Positions 1 through 9,051 are shown, counted from the stretch's first letter. The stretch is DNA of 64,000 bases from Comamonas koreensis (GCF_021026195.1 NZ_JAJNCT010000014.1:1-64000), one strand, 5' to 3'. Notes: generated by a model from the sequence alone, not told the origin. Numbers and translations are program-made.

Positions 1-155
1 TTAGCCCGGTTCAATTCGAGGAGCGGCAACGTTTAAAGGGCTAGGCAAAGTGTCCGGGAAACTGGGGGAAGCCCAAACTGGCTACGGTCATCACGTCGGC
101 GGCTGAGGTTGAGCTCACGGAGGACGAAGAAGATGACCTCCAGCGATACATTGAT

Positions 156-794
156 GTGACCCGGGGAGAGCTTTTTTTCGCGCGCGGAATCATCTTCGTT
201 GAAGGCGACGCAGAGCGATTTCTCATACCAGCGTATGCAGATAAATTGGGCGTTGACCTCGATGCACTAGGCGTGACAATTTGCTCTGTTGCCAGCGCCA
301 ACTTCCTTCCATACGTGAAACTTGTCGGACCTAATGCTCTAAGTATCCCTTTTGTGGTCATCACCGACCTAGACCCACAAGAGGGCGGCACGCCACTAGC
401 TGACCTCCGTGTGCGAAACATACTGAAAGTGTGGATGAACGAGAAGGATGTCGAGGACGATGTCAATGACCTTCTCAAACAGGCCGAGGGTGAAGGCATC
501 TTCGTCAACGACAGGACCCTGGAAGTCGAGCTATTCAAAGCTGGAATGGGACCAGCCATGGTCTCGGTGCTGTCCAAACACGCGAACTCCTGGGGAGAGG
601 AGCGCCAGAAGTTGATGAATGCTTGGATAGCGGCTCCCACCACTCTCGATGAGAAAAAGCTTCTTGGTTGGATAAAAGAGGTGAGTAAAGGACGCTTCGC
701 TCAAGCCCTGGCCGGGCATGTCGAGGCTGCGCTTTGCCCTGACTACATCAAGAGGACGCTGGAGTATGTCAAGAATGGCTTCACATCGCTCTAG
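156..794 (+). CDS. OLD-family TOPRIM nuclease fragment (GajA-like C-terminal half)
   Basis: This is the C-terminal TOPRIM nuclease half of an OLD-family protein. Visible motifs are GIIFVEGDAE (catalytic Glu) and VITDLDP (the DxD metal pair), followed by the family's TLEVELF segment. Full GajA/OLD proteins have an ABC-type ATPase domain before this; none is readable here. The frame stays open and protein-like back to about position 60 (LQRYIDVTRGELFF) but hits an in-frame TAG at 42-44, and neither other frame continues as an ATPase over the first 40 bases. The start given is a GTG at 156. It overlaps the helicase start by 20 bases, the nuclease-helicase order of Gabija. Either a broken gajA, a frameshift near the window edge, or a stand-alone TOPRIM protein. 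The region is visibly less GC-rich than the catabolic genes that follow. Confidence 0.72.
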   Translation: MTRGELFFARGIIFVEGDAERFLIPAYADKLGVDLDALGVTICSVASANFLPYVKLVGPNALSIPFVVITDLDPQEGGTPLADLRVRNILKVWMNEKDVEDDVNDLLKQAEGEGIFVNDRTLEVELFKAGMGPAMVSVLSKHANSWGEERQKLMNAWIAAPTTLDEKKLLGWIKEVSKGRFAQALAGHVEAALCPDYIKRTLEYVKNGFTSL

Positions 795-2574
795 CTCCAA
801 GTACCTGCAGGCAGCGCAGCAGCTTAGGGACAATCCCGGCCAATGGGAAGCTTACGAGTCCACCAATAGCTGTTGCGTCCTGGCGGGGCCAGGAAGCGGT
901 AAGACCAAGACGCTGGTCACAAAGCTCGCACGAGTCTTGGCAGAAGACGTGCGCACGCCGCGCGGGGTAGCCTGCATCACGTTCAGTAACGAAGCTGCGC
1001 GCGAACTCTCTCGCCGCCTGCGACAGCTTGGAATGGAGCAGTCACCGCAGCTTTTCGTTGGAACTGTTCACTCGTTTTGCCTACTGCACTTGCTGCTGCC
1101 CTTCGGAGAGCTCGCCGGCCTGCCACTACCATTTCCGCTCAAAATCGCCACGGAGAATCAAGCAGCACGCATTTACAAGACGGCGGCGGAAGAACTTCGA
1201 GGAGTTGGTCAACCGACTCGCAAAGACGAGGTCGACCGGTATCGCCGAGTGAACCTGGACCGCGACAGCAAGGCCTGGACACAAGACCCTGAAATGGCGG
1301 CGCTGGCCGACGCCTACGAAGAGGCGTTGCACAAACAGGGACTCATCGACTTTGATGACATCGTCCACTACGGTCAGCGACTAGTTAACGAGCATGACTG
1401 GGTGCTGAAAGCCGTACGTGCGAAGTTTCCGGTTCTGGCTGTCGATGAGTACCAATATTTGGGCGGTGCGTTAGACCGCATCGTTAGGCGGCTGACCGTC
1501 CAAGGAGGTGTGAGGCTGATTGCAGTGGGTGATGTCGACCAATCGGTATACGGATTCACTGGAGCAAATAGCGAACTACTTGCAGACCTGTCTCAACTGG
1601 ACGGCATCCAGGCTATCCATCTCACGGTGAATTACCGAAGCGGCACTGGGATCATTGAGGTAGCGCAGAGAGCTCTGGGTAAGGATAGAGGGTACAAGTC
1701 GTCGGAACCAGACAGGCAGGCCTCAGTCCAGATACACAAATGTGACGAGGGCCTGCAGCATCAGGCCGAGTACGCAATGCAGACGTTGATTCCTGCAGCG
1801 CTAGCATCGAAGGCGGGGCGGCAGCTTGGGGATATTGCAGTGCTGTACCGAAACCGGAATGTTGGTGACGTGGCCGCTATCCAAGCAGTAACCGCCGGGT
1901 ATCCATTCGTGCGCATAGACAATGCCGCACCATATCGCAAAGTCCCTCTCACGAGTTGGGTGGAAGATTGCGCCATTTGGTGTGCCGGGGGCTGGAAGAT
2001 CTCTGGGCCACCATTACGAGACCTACAAGGCCGTTGGCGGTCATTTCATGGCGGTCTCGCTGATAGGGCCGCGCGAGATGCAGCGGCGAGGCTTACAGGA
2101 TTTCTTTGGTCGCACCGGGGCAACGGCCCCGCGCTCGGTTTCGTTGAAGCCCTTAAAGATGAACTGCTCGGCACACTAATTGACGCACGTGGAGAACTGG
2201 CAGACCAGGCAGCACACGTCAACAACATGCACAAAGCGCTTCAACCAGAAGGAGTACTAGCGGGGACAACGAAAGCACAGCTCGGCCGACGTGACGGAGC
2301 ACCAAAGCAGCTAAATCTATTGACGCTTCACTCAGCTAAAGGCACTGAGTATGACGTCGTCATCATCCTGGGCCTTGATCAAGGCGATTTCCCTTCCCCA
2401 AATTGGTTTGACAACACTCTGGAGAAAATGGAAGAGGCGCGGAGATTGTTCTACGTCGGTGTCACGCGTGCCCGCGACGAGGCTCACCTTATGTACAGTG
2501 GCTTTCGGAAAAACCAGTACGGCAAAATTTATCGCGATGGACCATCCGAATTCTTGAATGGTCTGCTGCCCTAG
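775..2574 (+). CDS. gajB: UvrD/Rep-type SF1 helicase (GajB-like, Gabija defence)
   Basis: A 599-residue superfamily 1A helicase with all core motifs in order: Walker A GPGSGKT (residues 38-44), ITFSNEAARELSRR (Ia), GTVHSFC (Ib), VDEYQYLG (II), VGDVDQSVYGFTGA (III), NYRSG (IV), LHSAKGTEYDVVI (V) and RRLFYVGVTRARDE (VI). The ATG at 775 is chosen because GGAG at 761-764 is well spaced; an ATG at 718 would overlap the upstream gene further. In Gabija, GajB senses DNA ends and nucleotide depletion and activates the GajA nuclease. The pairing with an overlapping OLD/TOPRIM gene supports that role, but a DNA-repair helicase cannot be excluded. It is somewhat longer than the roughly 500-residue Bacillus GajB. 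Confidence 0.8.
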   Translation: MASHRSSSKYLQAAQQLRDNPGQWEAYESTNSCCVLAGPGSGKTKTLVTKLARVLAEDVRTPRGVACITFSNEAARELSRRLRQLGMEQSPQLFVGTVHSFCLLHLLLPFGELAGLPLPFPLKIATENQAARIYKTAAEELRGVGQPTRKDEVDRYRRVNLDRDSKAWTQDPEMAALADAYEEALHKQGLIDFDDIVHYGQRLVNEHDWVLKAVRAKFPVLAVDEYQYLGGALDRIVRRLTVQGGVRLIAVGDVDQSVYGFTGANSELLADLSQLDGIQAIHLTVNYRSGTGIIEVAQRALGKDRGYKSSEPDRQASVQIHKCDEGLQHQAEYAMQTLIPAALASKAGRQLGDIAVLYRNRNVGDVAAIQAVTAGYPFVRIDNAAPYRKVPLTSWVEDCAIWCAGGWKISGPPLRDLQGRWRSFHGGLADRAARDAAARLTGFLWSHRGNGPALGFVEALKDELLGTLIDARGELADQAAHVNNMHKALQPEGVLAGTTKAQLGRRDGAPKQLNLLTLHSAKGTEYDVVIILGLDQGDFPSPNWFDNTLEKMEEARRLFYVGVTRARDEAHLMYSGFRKNQYGKIYRDGPSEFLNGLLP

Positions 2575-2992
2575 ACCTACCGCTGTTCATCGGTGAGCGA
2601 CGACCTTAAATCTACGCTTCTAAAGTGAACCGACCAGCTTTTTTCAAGATGATTCAGACCCTCGGACAATTACTTCATCAGTTCACTAAATGACTGTTCC
2701 TAGACATAGAGCAGTCATTCATGTCAAAACCTGATGGGCTGCAATCGCTGCATAGCAGCCCTTTGACGTCCTGAATAGGTCAACTATTGGCGCTGATAGA
2801 CGCTACCCAGTCACTCCCGAAACTTAGAACCTAGCGACTAGAACTGCACGAAGTGCAAAACTGAGCAAAAGGAGATTTCGAGCCTTAACGACCCAACTTC
2901 GTGCAAGATCCCGTCCTAACTCACTGCCAATTTCAGAATCCATTGCAGACCGCGACCAACTAAACCCCTGTCGCCCCACCAACAACAACCCC
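2575..2992. other. gene-less stretch after the Gabija-like locus
   Basis: About 420 bases without a supportable gene. It holds one inverted repeat (GGGCTGC at 2736-2742 against GCAGCCC at 2755-2761) followed by only three T residues, so at best a weak terminator for the rightward helicase. The last 60 bases are C-rich and run into the stop of the leftward dehydrogenase. The change from moderate to high GC happens here, so this may be the edge of the acquired defence locus, but I see no attachment-site repeat or integrase. Confidence 0.5.
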
Positions 2993-3817
2993 CTAAACCG
3001 CCAACGTCCCCCCATCCACCGCCAACGTCACCCCATTCACATAACTAGCCAGCCCCGACACCAAAAACACCGCCGGCCCCGCCAGCTCCTGCGGCACGCC
3101 AATGCGCCCAGCCGGAGTCCGCTGGATAAAGCCTTGCAGGCGCTGCGGGTTGTTGCGGGTGGCTTCGGTCATGGGGGTGTGGATGACGCCGGGGGCCAGG
3201 GCATTGACGCGGATGCCGTCGCGGCCCAGGTCGAGGGCTAAGGTTTGTGTGGCCATTTTTACGGCGCCTTTGGAGGCGGAGTAGCCCATGGCATTGCCCT
3301 GCGCGATAAAGGCCGCGCCCGAGGCGATGTTGAGGATGCAGCCGCGCGTGGCGCGCAGCGCAGGCAGCCAGGACTGCACCATGTTGTAGAGGCCAAAGAC
3401 ATTGACATCGATGACCTGGCGCAGGTGGCGCGATGCCTGGGGGTGGTCGATGCCTTCGCGGATCAGCAGGCCAGCGTTGTTGACGAGGGTGTCCACCGGG
3501 CCGATGTCGCTGCCGATGCGGGCGGCCAGTGCCTGGCAGGCCTCCAGATCGGTGACATCGAGCGCAAAGGCCCAGCCGTCTGTGCCTGCGGCTTTTACCT
3601 GGGCCAGGGTGTCGGCGCAGCGCGCAGTGTCCAGATCGGTCACTATCACGCGGGCGCCGGCCTTGGCATAGCTGATGGCGATGGCCTGGCCGATGCCGCT
3701 GGCCGCGCCGGTGATGAGGGCCAGGCGGCCTTGCAGCAAGCCGGGCGTCTCGGGGAAATGGCTGGGGGCCTGGGGCTGGACAGGGGCTTGCGCGGGTACG
3801 GATGTTGGGTCGCTCAT
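2993..3817 (-). CDS. SDR-family oxidoreductase
   Basis: A 274-residue classical short-chain dehydrogenase/reductase: cofactor motif TGAASGIG, NNAG, catalytic Ser in NIASGAA, YSASK as the Tyr-Lys pair, and a GG-containing C-terminus. The Asp ending the second beta strand (VIVTDLD) indicates NAD(H) preference. It has an unusual 25-residue Pro/Gln-rich N-terminal extension. The start is the ATG preceded by AAGGAG. It is the last gene of a leftward run and begins 2 bases after the livM stop, so it should be co-transcribed with the transporter. Context with a Baeyer-Villiger monooxygenase suggests oxidation of a cyclic or hydroxy-acid alcohol; the substrate cannot be read from sequence. Confidence 0.88.
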   Translation of the reverse strand: MSDPTSVPAQAPVQPQAPSHFPETPGLLQGRLALITGAASGIGQAIAISYAKAGARVIVTDLDTARCADTLAQVKAAGTDGWAFALDVTDLEACQALAARIGSDIGPVDTLVNNAGLLIREGIDHPQASRHLRQVIDVNVFGLYNMVQSWLPALRATRGCILNIASGAAFIAQGNAMGYSASKGAVKMATQTLALDLGRDGIRVNALAPGVIHTPMTEATRNNPQRLQGFIQRTPAGRIGVPQELAGPAVFLVSGLASYVNGVTLAVDGGTLAV

Positions 3818-3819
3818 GC

Positions 3820-4833
3820 TTAGGCTCCTTGTCCAGTTTGACTGCGGCTCTGACGTTCGGCTTGGTTGTGGGCCTCCAGCTGCGGTGCGGCCTGGCGAGC
3901 CTGGCGGGTTTCCAGCCAAGCGTAGAGCTGGCCGATGATGCCCTTGCGGAACAGCATCACGACGACGACAAAGACGAGGCCCTGGATGATCAGCACCCAC
4001 TCGGCCATGGCGACCAGGTAGTTCTGCATGCTGACGATGATGGCTGCGCCAATGACGGGGCCCAGCAAGGTCTGCAGGCCGCCTACGATGCAGATGAGCA
4101 GCGCCTCGCCCGAGGTGGTCCAGTTCACATCATTGAGCGTAGCCAGCTGGAAGGTGATGACCTTGAGCGCACCGGCCAGGCCGGCGAGCGCGGCCGACAG
4201 CACAAAGATCACCAGCTTGTAGCGCAGCACCTGGTAGCCCAGCGACTGGGCGCGTGCCTCGCTGTCGCGGATGGCGCGCAGCACCTGGCCGAAGGGCGAG
4301 TAGACGATGCGGTAGATGAGCCAGAAGGCGGCGGCGACCAGGGTGGCGGCAAAGTAGTACAAGGTGATGTTGTCGGCCAGCGAGATAAAGCCAAACACCT
4401 CCGGCCGGGGCACGTTCTGGATGCCGTCCTCACCGCCGGTAAAGGGCAGGCGCAGCGCAAAGAAGTAGATGACCTGGGAGAAGGCCAAGGTGATCATCGA
4501 GAAGTAGATGCCATGGCGGCGGATGGCCAGCAGTCCGGTGACCACGGCCACGGCCATCGCGCAGAGCATGGCCAGCAGGATGGCGGCCGAGCCGTCCCAA
4601 CCCCAGACCTTGATGGCATGCGCCGCGGCGTAGCCTGCCGTGCCAAAAAACATCGCATGGCCAAAGGACAGCAGGCCGGCGTAACCCATCAGCAGGTTGA
4701 CCGATGCGGCCAGCAGCGCGTAGCACATCAGCTTGATCAGAAAGACCGGGTAGGCCACCAGCGGCGCCAGCAGCAGGGCCACCAGCGCCAGCACCAGCAA
4801 GATGGTGTTGGTGCGTTGTGAGAAGAAATGCAT
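3820..4833 (-). CDS. livM: branched-chain amino acid-type ABC transporter permease LivM
   Basis: A 337-residue inner-membrane permease of the LivM family, with about nine hydrophobic segments and the family signatures NLLMGYAGLLSFGHAMFFG near the N-terminus and EALLICIVGG near the C-terminus. It would pair with the LivH-type permease just upstream. The C-terminal 40 residues are a polar Gln/Arg-rich tail. The start at 4833 follows AAGGATT; an upstream ATG at 4914 would add non-membrane sequence overlapping livH. In this operon it probably imports a catabolic substrate (acid or aromatic/alicyclic) rather than amino acids, which is inference from the neighbours. Confidence 0.9.
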   Translation of the reverse strand: MHFFSQRTNTILLVLALVALLLAPLVAYPVFLIKLMCYALLAASVNLLMGYAGLLSFGHAMFFGTAGYAAAHAIKVWGWDGSAAILLAMLCAMAVAVVTGLLAIRRHGIYFSMITLAFSQVIYFFALRLPFTGGEDGIQNVPRPEVFGFISLADNITLYYFAATLVAAAFWLIYRIVYSPFGQVLRAIRDSEARAQSLGYQVLRYKLVIFVLSAALAGLAGALKVITFQLATLNDVNWTTSGEALLICIVGGLQTLLGPVIGAAIIVSMQNYLVAMAEWVLIIQGLVFVVVVMLFRKGIIGQLYAWLETRQARQAAPQLEAHNQAERQSRSQTGQGA

Positions 4834-4897
4834 GTTCAATCCTTGGGAAAGACAAGAGCTTGGGTGGAGACCCAGGGGGCAGGGCGGTGCGGGCGCA

Positions 4898-5779
4898 TCA
4901 GTGCGCTCTGCCAAACAGGCCGTTGGGGCGCACGGCCAGCACGATGATCATCACGATGAAGATGACCACGCCGGCGCCCTCGGGGTAGATGACGCGGGTC
5001 AGGCCCTCGATGGCGCCCAGTGCAAAGCCGGTGATGATCGATCCCATGATCGAGCCCATGCCGCCGATGACGACCACGGCAAAGACGATGATCATCAGGT
5101 TCGAACCCATCAGCGGGCTGACCTGGTAGATGGGCGCGGCCATCACGCCGCTGAAGCCGGCCAGGCCCACGCCCAGCGCATAGGTCAGGGTCAGCATGCG
5201 CGGCACATTGATGCCGAAGGTGCGCACCAGGGGCGTGTTCTCGTTGGCGGCGCGCAGGTAGGCGCCCAGCTTGGTTTTTTCGATGAAGTACCAGGTCACC
5301 AGGCAGACGGCCAGGCCCGCCAGGATCACCCAGACGCGGTACATCGGCAAAAAGCTCAGGCCCACATCGATGCCGCCTTGCAGCGGGTTGGGGTAGGGCT
5401 GGCCGCTGACGCCAAACCACAGCCGGAACGCGCCCTCCATCAGGATGGAGATGCCGAAGGTGAGCAGCAGCGCGTAGACATGGTCCACCGCATAGAGGTG
5501 GCGCAGCATGGTGCGCTCCAGCAGGATGCCGAAGGCCGCCACCACCAGCGGCGCCAGGATCAGCGCCCACCAGTAGCTCAGCCCCAGGTAGTGCAGCAGG
5601 CCCCAGGCCACAAAGGCGCCCAGCATGTACTGCGCGCCGTGGGCAAAGTTCACCACATGCAGCAGGCCGAAGATGATCGACAGGCCCAGGCTCATCAGCG
5701 CGTAGAACGAGCCATTGATCAGGCCCACGACGAGCTGGCCAATCAGCGCGGCTGTCGGGATTCCGAAAAGAGTATCCAT
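4898..5779 (-). CDS. livH: branched-chain amino acid-type ABC transporter permease LivH
   Basis: A 293-residue LivH-family permease with eight or so membrane segments. Signatures are GLINGSFYALMSLGLSIIFG and the NFAHGA loop near the N-terminus, and AVVVIGGMGSIMGSIITG near the C-terminus. The start is the ATG preceded by GGAGACAACACA. It sits between the livF ATPase and livM; 64 bases separate it from livM. No substrate-binding protein gene is adjacent, so the specificity component must be encoded elsewhere. Confidence 0.91.
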   Translation of the reverse strand: MDTLFGIPTAALIGQLVVGLINGSFYALMSLGLSIIFGLLHVVNFAHGAQYMLGAFVAWGLLHYLGLSYWWALILAPLVVAAFGILLERTMLRHLYAVDHVYALLLTFGISILMEGAFRLWFGVSGQPYPNPLQGGIDVGLSFLPMYRVWVILAGLAVCLVTWYFIEKTKLGAYLRAANENTPLVRTFGINVPRMLTLTYALGVGLAGFSGVMAAPIYQVSPLMGSNLMIIVFAVVVIGGMGSIMGSIITGFALGAIEGLTRVIYPEGAGVVIFIVMIIVLAVRPNGLFGRAH

Positions 5780-5796
5780 TGTGTTGTCTCCGCCTG

Positions 5797-6549
5797 TCAC
5801 AGTCCCAGCAGCGCTTCGATCTCGTCGCGCCGCGTTTCCAGCTCGGCGCGGTGGAAGTGGCTGGCCACGCGCCCTTCCTCGATCACGTAGAAGCGGTCGG
5901 CCACCGATGCGGCAAAGCGGAAGTTCTGCTCCACCATCAGCACCGTGTAGCCGCGCGCGCGGATCATCTCCAGCGTCTGGCCGATCTTCTGCACGATGAC
6001 CGGCGCCAGCCCTTCGGTGGCCTCATCGAGCAGCAGCAGGCGTGCGCCGGTGCGCAAAATGCGGGCAATGGCCAGCATCTGCTGCTCACCGCCCGACAGG
6101 CGGGTGCCCGGGCTCTTGCGGCGCGCTTGCAGGTTGGGGAAGACCTGGTAGATCTCCTCCACCGTCAGCCCGCCGGGGTGCAGTACGGGCGGCAGCATCA
6201 GGTTCTCTTCGGTGCTGAGGCTGGCAAAAATGCCGCGCTCCTCCGGGCAATAGGCGACACCCAGGTGGGCAATGGCCTCGGGCGGCAGGCCTTCGGTCGG
6301 CTTGCCCTGGATGCTGATCCGGCCTTCGCGCTTTTTGAGCAGGCCCATGATGGCGCGCAAGGTGGTTGTCTTGCCGGCTCCATTGCGGCCCAGCAGGCAG
6401 ACGACCTCGCCTTCGCCGACATGCAGGTCGATGCCGTCGAGCGCCAGGGTTTCGCCATACCAGGCGCGCAGGTTCTGCACTTGCAGCATCTGGCGCGGTG
6501 CGGCGTTGCTGCCGTTGTTGGCGTGGGCGTTTTGGTTGTTCTCAGGCAT
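5797..6549 (-). CDS. livF: ABC transporter ATP-binding protein LivF
   Basis: A 250-residue ABC ATPase: Walker A GRNGAGKTTTLRAI, signature LSGGEQQMLAIAR, Walker B LLLLDEATEGL and H-loop region VLMVEQNF. The YGETLALDGIDL N-terminus and the short length are typical of LivF. The start at 6549 follows GGAGGGG with suitable spacing and overlaps the livG stop by 8 bases, indicating translational coupling. The first 20 residues are an Asn/Ala-rich extension. It should form a heterodimer with LivG and power LivHM. Confidence 0.91.
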   Translation of the reverse strand: MPENNQNAHANNGSNAAPRQMLQVQNLRAWYGETLALDGIDLHVGEGEVVCLLGRNGAGKTTTLRAIMGLLKKREGRISIQGKPTEGLPPEAIAHLGVAYCPEERGIFASLSTEENLMLPPVLHPGGLTVEEIYQVFPNLQARRKSPGTRLSGGEQQMLAIARILRTGARLLLLDEATEGLAPVIVQKIGQTLEMIRARGYTVLMVEQNFRFAASVADRFYVIEEGRVASHFHRAELETRRDEIEALLGL

Positions 6550-7315
6550 GGGCGGCCCCTCCGACATAGGCTTCAATGACCCTGGGGTCGCGCGATACCT
6601 CGTCATAGCTGCCTTCGGCCAGCACCTGGCCGGCCTGCAGCACAGTGACGGTCTCGCACAAGTGCGATATCACCTTCATGTTGTGCTCCACCATCAGCAC
6701 GGTGCGCCCCTGCGCCACCTTGCCGATCAGCTCCACCACCGGCCAGATGTCCTCATGGCCCAGGCCCGCCATGGGCTCGTCCAGCAGGATCATCTCGGGC
6801 TCCATCGCAATGGTGGTGACCAGCTCCAGCACGCGTTTGCGGCCATAGGGCAGGTCGCAGGCCTTGACGTTTTTCCAGCGCGTCAGGCCCACGCTGCCCA
6901 GCAGGTCCATCGCGCGCTCGTCCAGCGCGCTCAGCACCTTGACCGAGCGCCAGAAGGTGAACGTGCCGCCGGTCTTGCGCTGCAGCGCAATGCGCACGTT
7001 CTCCAGCACCGTCATGTGGCTGAAGACGGCCGCAATCTGGAACGAGCGCACCAGACCCAGCGCCGACACGCTGGCCGGGTCGCTGCGCGAGATATCACGC
7101 CCGTTGAACAGCACCTGGCCCGAGCTGGGGCGCAAGAAGGTGGTCAGCAGGTTGAAGCAGGTCGTCTTGCCGGCCCCATTGGGGCCGATCAGCGCATGCA
7201 CCGAATGGCGCTTGACCTTGAGGTTCACGTCCTTGACGGCATAGAAGCCGCTGAACTGGCGGCAGAGCTGGCGCGCTTCCAGGATGGGGGCATCGGCCTC
7301 GGGGGGAGCAGTCAT
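6542..7315 (-). CDS. livG: ABC transporter ATP-binding protein LivG
   Basis: A 257-residue ABC ATPase of the LivG group: Walker A GPNGAGKTTCFNLL, the Q-loop segment RSFQIAAVF typical of LivG, and Walker B MILLDEPMAGL. The signature motif reads LPYGRKRVLEL instead of LSGGQ, the degenerate form common in this group. The C-terminus has the characteristic DPRVIEAYVGG. It overlaps livF downstream and lies 14 bases after the preceding SDR gene, inside the same leftward operon. Confidence 0.91.
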   Translation of the reverse strand: MTAPPEADAPILEARQLCRQFSGFYAVKDVNLKVKRHSVHALIGPNGAGKTTCFNLLTTFLRPSSGQVLFNGRDISRSDPASVSALGLVRSFQIAAVFSHMTVLENVRIALQRKTGGTFTFWRSVKVLSALDERAMDLLGSVGLTRWKNVKACDLPYGRKRVLELVTTIAMEPEMILLDEPMAGLGHEDIWPVVELIGKVAQGRTVLMVEHNMKVISHLCETVTVLQAGQVLAEGSYDEVSRDPRVIEAYVGGAAHA

Positions 7316-7329
7316 CGCGGCGCCTCCGA

Positions 7330-8082
7330 TCAGATGAAGGACTGGGTGGCGCCGCCGTCGACCAGCATCGATTCGCCGGTGACAAAGCGGCTGTCGTCAG
7401 ACGCGAAGAAGCAGGCGGCGCGGGCAATGTCCTGCACTGTGCCCAGGCGCCCCATCGGCGTCTTGGCGATGCGCAGCCGCACTTTTTCTGCATCCACGTT
7501 GATGCCTACGCCTTCGGTCGGGATGGAGCCGGGGCAGACCGAGTTGACGCGGATGCCGCGTGGCCCCAGCTCTGCCGCTGCTGCGCGCGACAGGCCCAGC
7601 GCACCGGCCTTGACGCCGCAGTACACCATGCCCTGGGGCATGCCGATAAAGGCGGCCGCCGAGGCGATGTTGACGATGCTGCCGCCGTCGTCCATGGCTT
7701 CGGCTGCCGTCTGGATGCCCCAGACGATGGAGTTGAAGCCGGTGCCCACCATGCGCTGCAGCGCTTCGGGCGTGATGTCGGCAATCGGGCCGTAGCGCAC
7801 CCAGATGGCGTTGTTGACCATGATGTCGAAGCGGCCGTAGCGCTGCTTCAGATCGGCAATCGCGCTGCTGAAGCTGTCGCGGTCGGCCACATTGCCGCCA
7901 TAGGCATGGGCGCGGCCGCCCTGGGCCACGATGGCTGCGGCCACCTCGGCGGCCTTGTCCTCGGCGCGGTCCAGAATGCCGACGCTGCCGCCCTCGTCAG
8001 CGATGGCTTGGACGATGGCGCGGCCGATGCCCTGTGCGCCGCCGGTCACGAGTGCAACCTTGCCTGCAAAGCGTTGTGTCAT
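7330..8082 (-). CDS. SDR-family oxidoreductase
   Basis: A 250-residue classical short-chain dehydrogenase: TGGAQGIG cofactor loop, ILDR as the end of beta 2 (NAD-type Asp), NNAI in place of NNAG, NIASAAA (Ser), YCGVK (Tyr-Lys), and a C-terminal VDGGATQSF. It belongs to the leftward operon between the lactonase and livG. It is only distantly similar to the SDR at the operon end, so the two probably act on different alcohols of the pathway, for example a cyclic alcohol before, and an omega-hydroxy acid after, the Baeyer-Villiger step. That assignment is inference. Confidence 0.88.
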   Translation of the reverse strand: MTQRFAGKVALVTGGAQGIGRAIVQAIADEGGSVGILDRAEDKAAEVAAAIVAQGGRAHAYGGNVADRDSFSSAIADLKQRYGRFDIMVNNAIWVRYGPIADITPEALQRMVGTGFNSIVWGIQTAAEAMDDGGSIVNIASAAAFIGMPQGMVYCGVKAGALGLSRAAAAELGPRGIRVNSVCPGSIPTEGVGINVDAEKVRLRIAKTPMGRLGTVQDIARAACFFASDDSRFVTGESMLVDGGATQSFI

Positions 8083-8130
8083 GGTGTTTGTCTCCTGGTC
8101 TCAATAAAAATGGGGTTCGCCGCGCCGGTC

Positions 8131-9051
8131 TCAGCGGGGGCTCTGGCTGTCGTCAAAACGGGCTTCTTCCAGCCCCGTCAGGGCCAGGCCGTCGATGACG
8201 AAGACGGCCCCCGCATCCGGGTGGCTGGAGCGCAGCAGGTTGCCGCTGTTGCTGATCGAGGTGAGGTAGATGGTTTGCAGCGCCGGGCCGCCAAAGGCCG
8301 GGCAGGTGATGAAGGCATCGGCGGGAAAATCCACCGTGGCCGCCAGCTCGCCATTGGGTGTAAAGCGGGCCAGCTGGCCGTTCAGCACCATGGCCACCCA
8401 GAGGTAGCCCTGGGCATCAACGGTGGCGCCATCGGGCGCCAGGCCGAGCGCGGCGGTGTCAATAAAGGCCTCGCGCGCACCGCAGGCGCCGGTGGCCGGG
8501 TCATAGGCATAGCGCCAGATCTGGCGCGCCGGGCTGTCGGCAAAGTACAGCCAGCGGCCGTTGGGGCTGAAGCAGGTGGCGTTCGCGACCTGAAAGCCCT
8601 GGTCCAGCTCGCGCAGGCGGCCATCGCCGCTCAGTTGGTAGAGCTTGCCGGTGGGCGACTGCGGCGTCATGCTCATCGAGCCGACCACAAAACGGCCGCC
8701 CCGGTCGCAGCGCCCGTCGTTTAAACGCATGCGCTCGCCGCTGTGCTGCACCTGCACGCCCATTGGCGTGATCTGGCCGCTGTCCGGGTCCAGAAAATGG
8801 AAGTCGTCCTCCAGCGCCAGCAGCAGGCGCCCGCTGCGGCACAGCGCGATCGAGCCGATATGGGCATGCAGCGCCCACTGCTGCTGCCGGCCATCTGCCG
8901 GCCAGTAGCGGTGTACCAACTGGTCGCGGCCATCAATCCAGTACAGCGATTGCGTGGCCACATCCCACAGCGGGCATTCACCGAGCAAATCGCGCTGGGG
9001 CAGCAGAGGATGGATGCGCGCGGCCAGCGCCTGCGCGGTGAGGGCGTTCAT
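8131..9051 (-). CDS. SMP-30/gluconolactonase-family lactonase
   Basis: A 306-residue six-bladed propeller hydrolase of the SMP-30/regucalcin/gluconolactonase family. Hallmarks are LGECPLWD with metal-ligand Glu25, LYWIDGRD, RLNDGRCDRGGRFVVGSM, NATCFSPNGRWLYFADS and LAPDGATVDAQGYLWVAM. Members hydrolyse sugar or aliphatic lactones with a divalent metal. The start follows CAGGAGACAAGAC. Placement between an acyl-CoA ligase and an SDR, opposite a Baeyer-Villiger monooxygenase, makes it the obvious candidate to open the lactone made by that enzyme, a job usually done by an alpha/beta-hydrolase in known cyclohexanone pathways. Confidence 0.87.
   Translation of the reverse strand: MNALTAQALAARIHPLLPQRDLLGECPLWDVATQSLYWIDGRDQLVHRYWPADGRQQQWALHAHIGSIALCRSGRLLLALEDDFHFLDPDSGQITPMGVQVQHSGERMRLNDGRCDRGGRFVVGSMSMTPQSPTGKLYQLSGDGRLRELDQGFQVANATCFSPNGRWLYFADSPARQIWRYAYDPATGACGAREAFIDTAALGLAPDGATVDAQGYLWVAMVLNGQLARFTPNGELAATVDFPADAFITCPAFGGPALQTIYLTSISNSGNLLRSSHPDAGAVFVIDGLALTGLEEARFDDSQSPR

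Noticed and set aside
2736..2761. Inverted repeat after the helicase as a terminator
   Set aside because: Only a 7-bp stem with a 12-base loop and three T residues; kept as a remark in the gene-less stretch rather than called.
3802..4821. A rightward open frame of about 339 codons opposite livM
   Set aside because: Very rich in Asp, His and Gln with no hydrophobic core; the opposite strand encodes a typical LivM permease.
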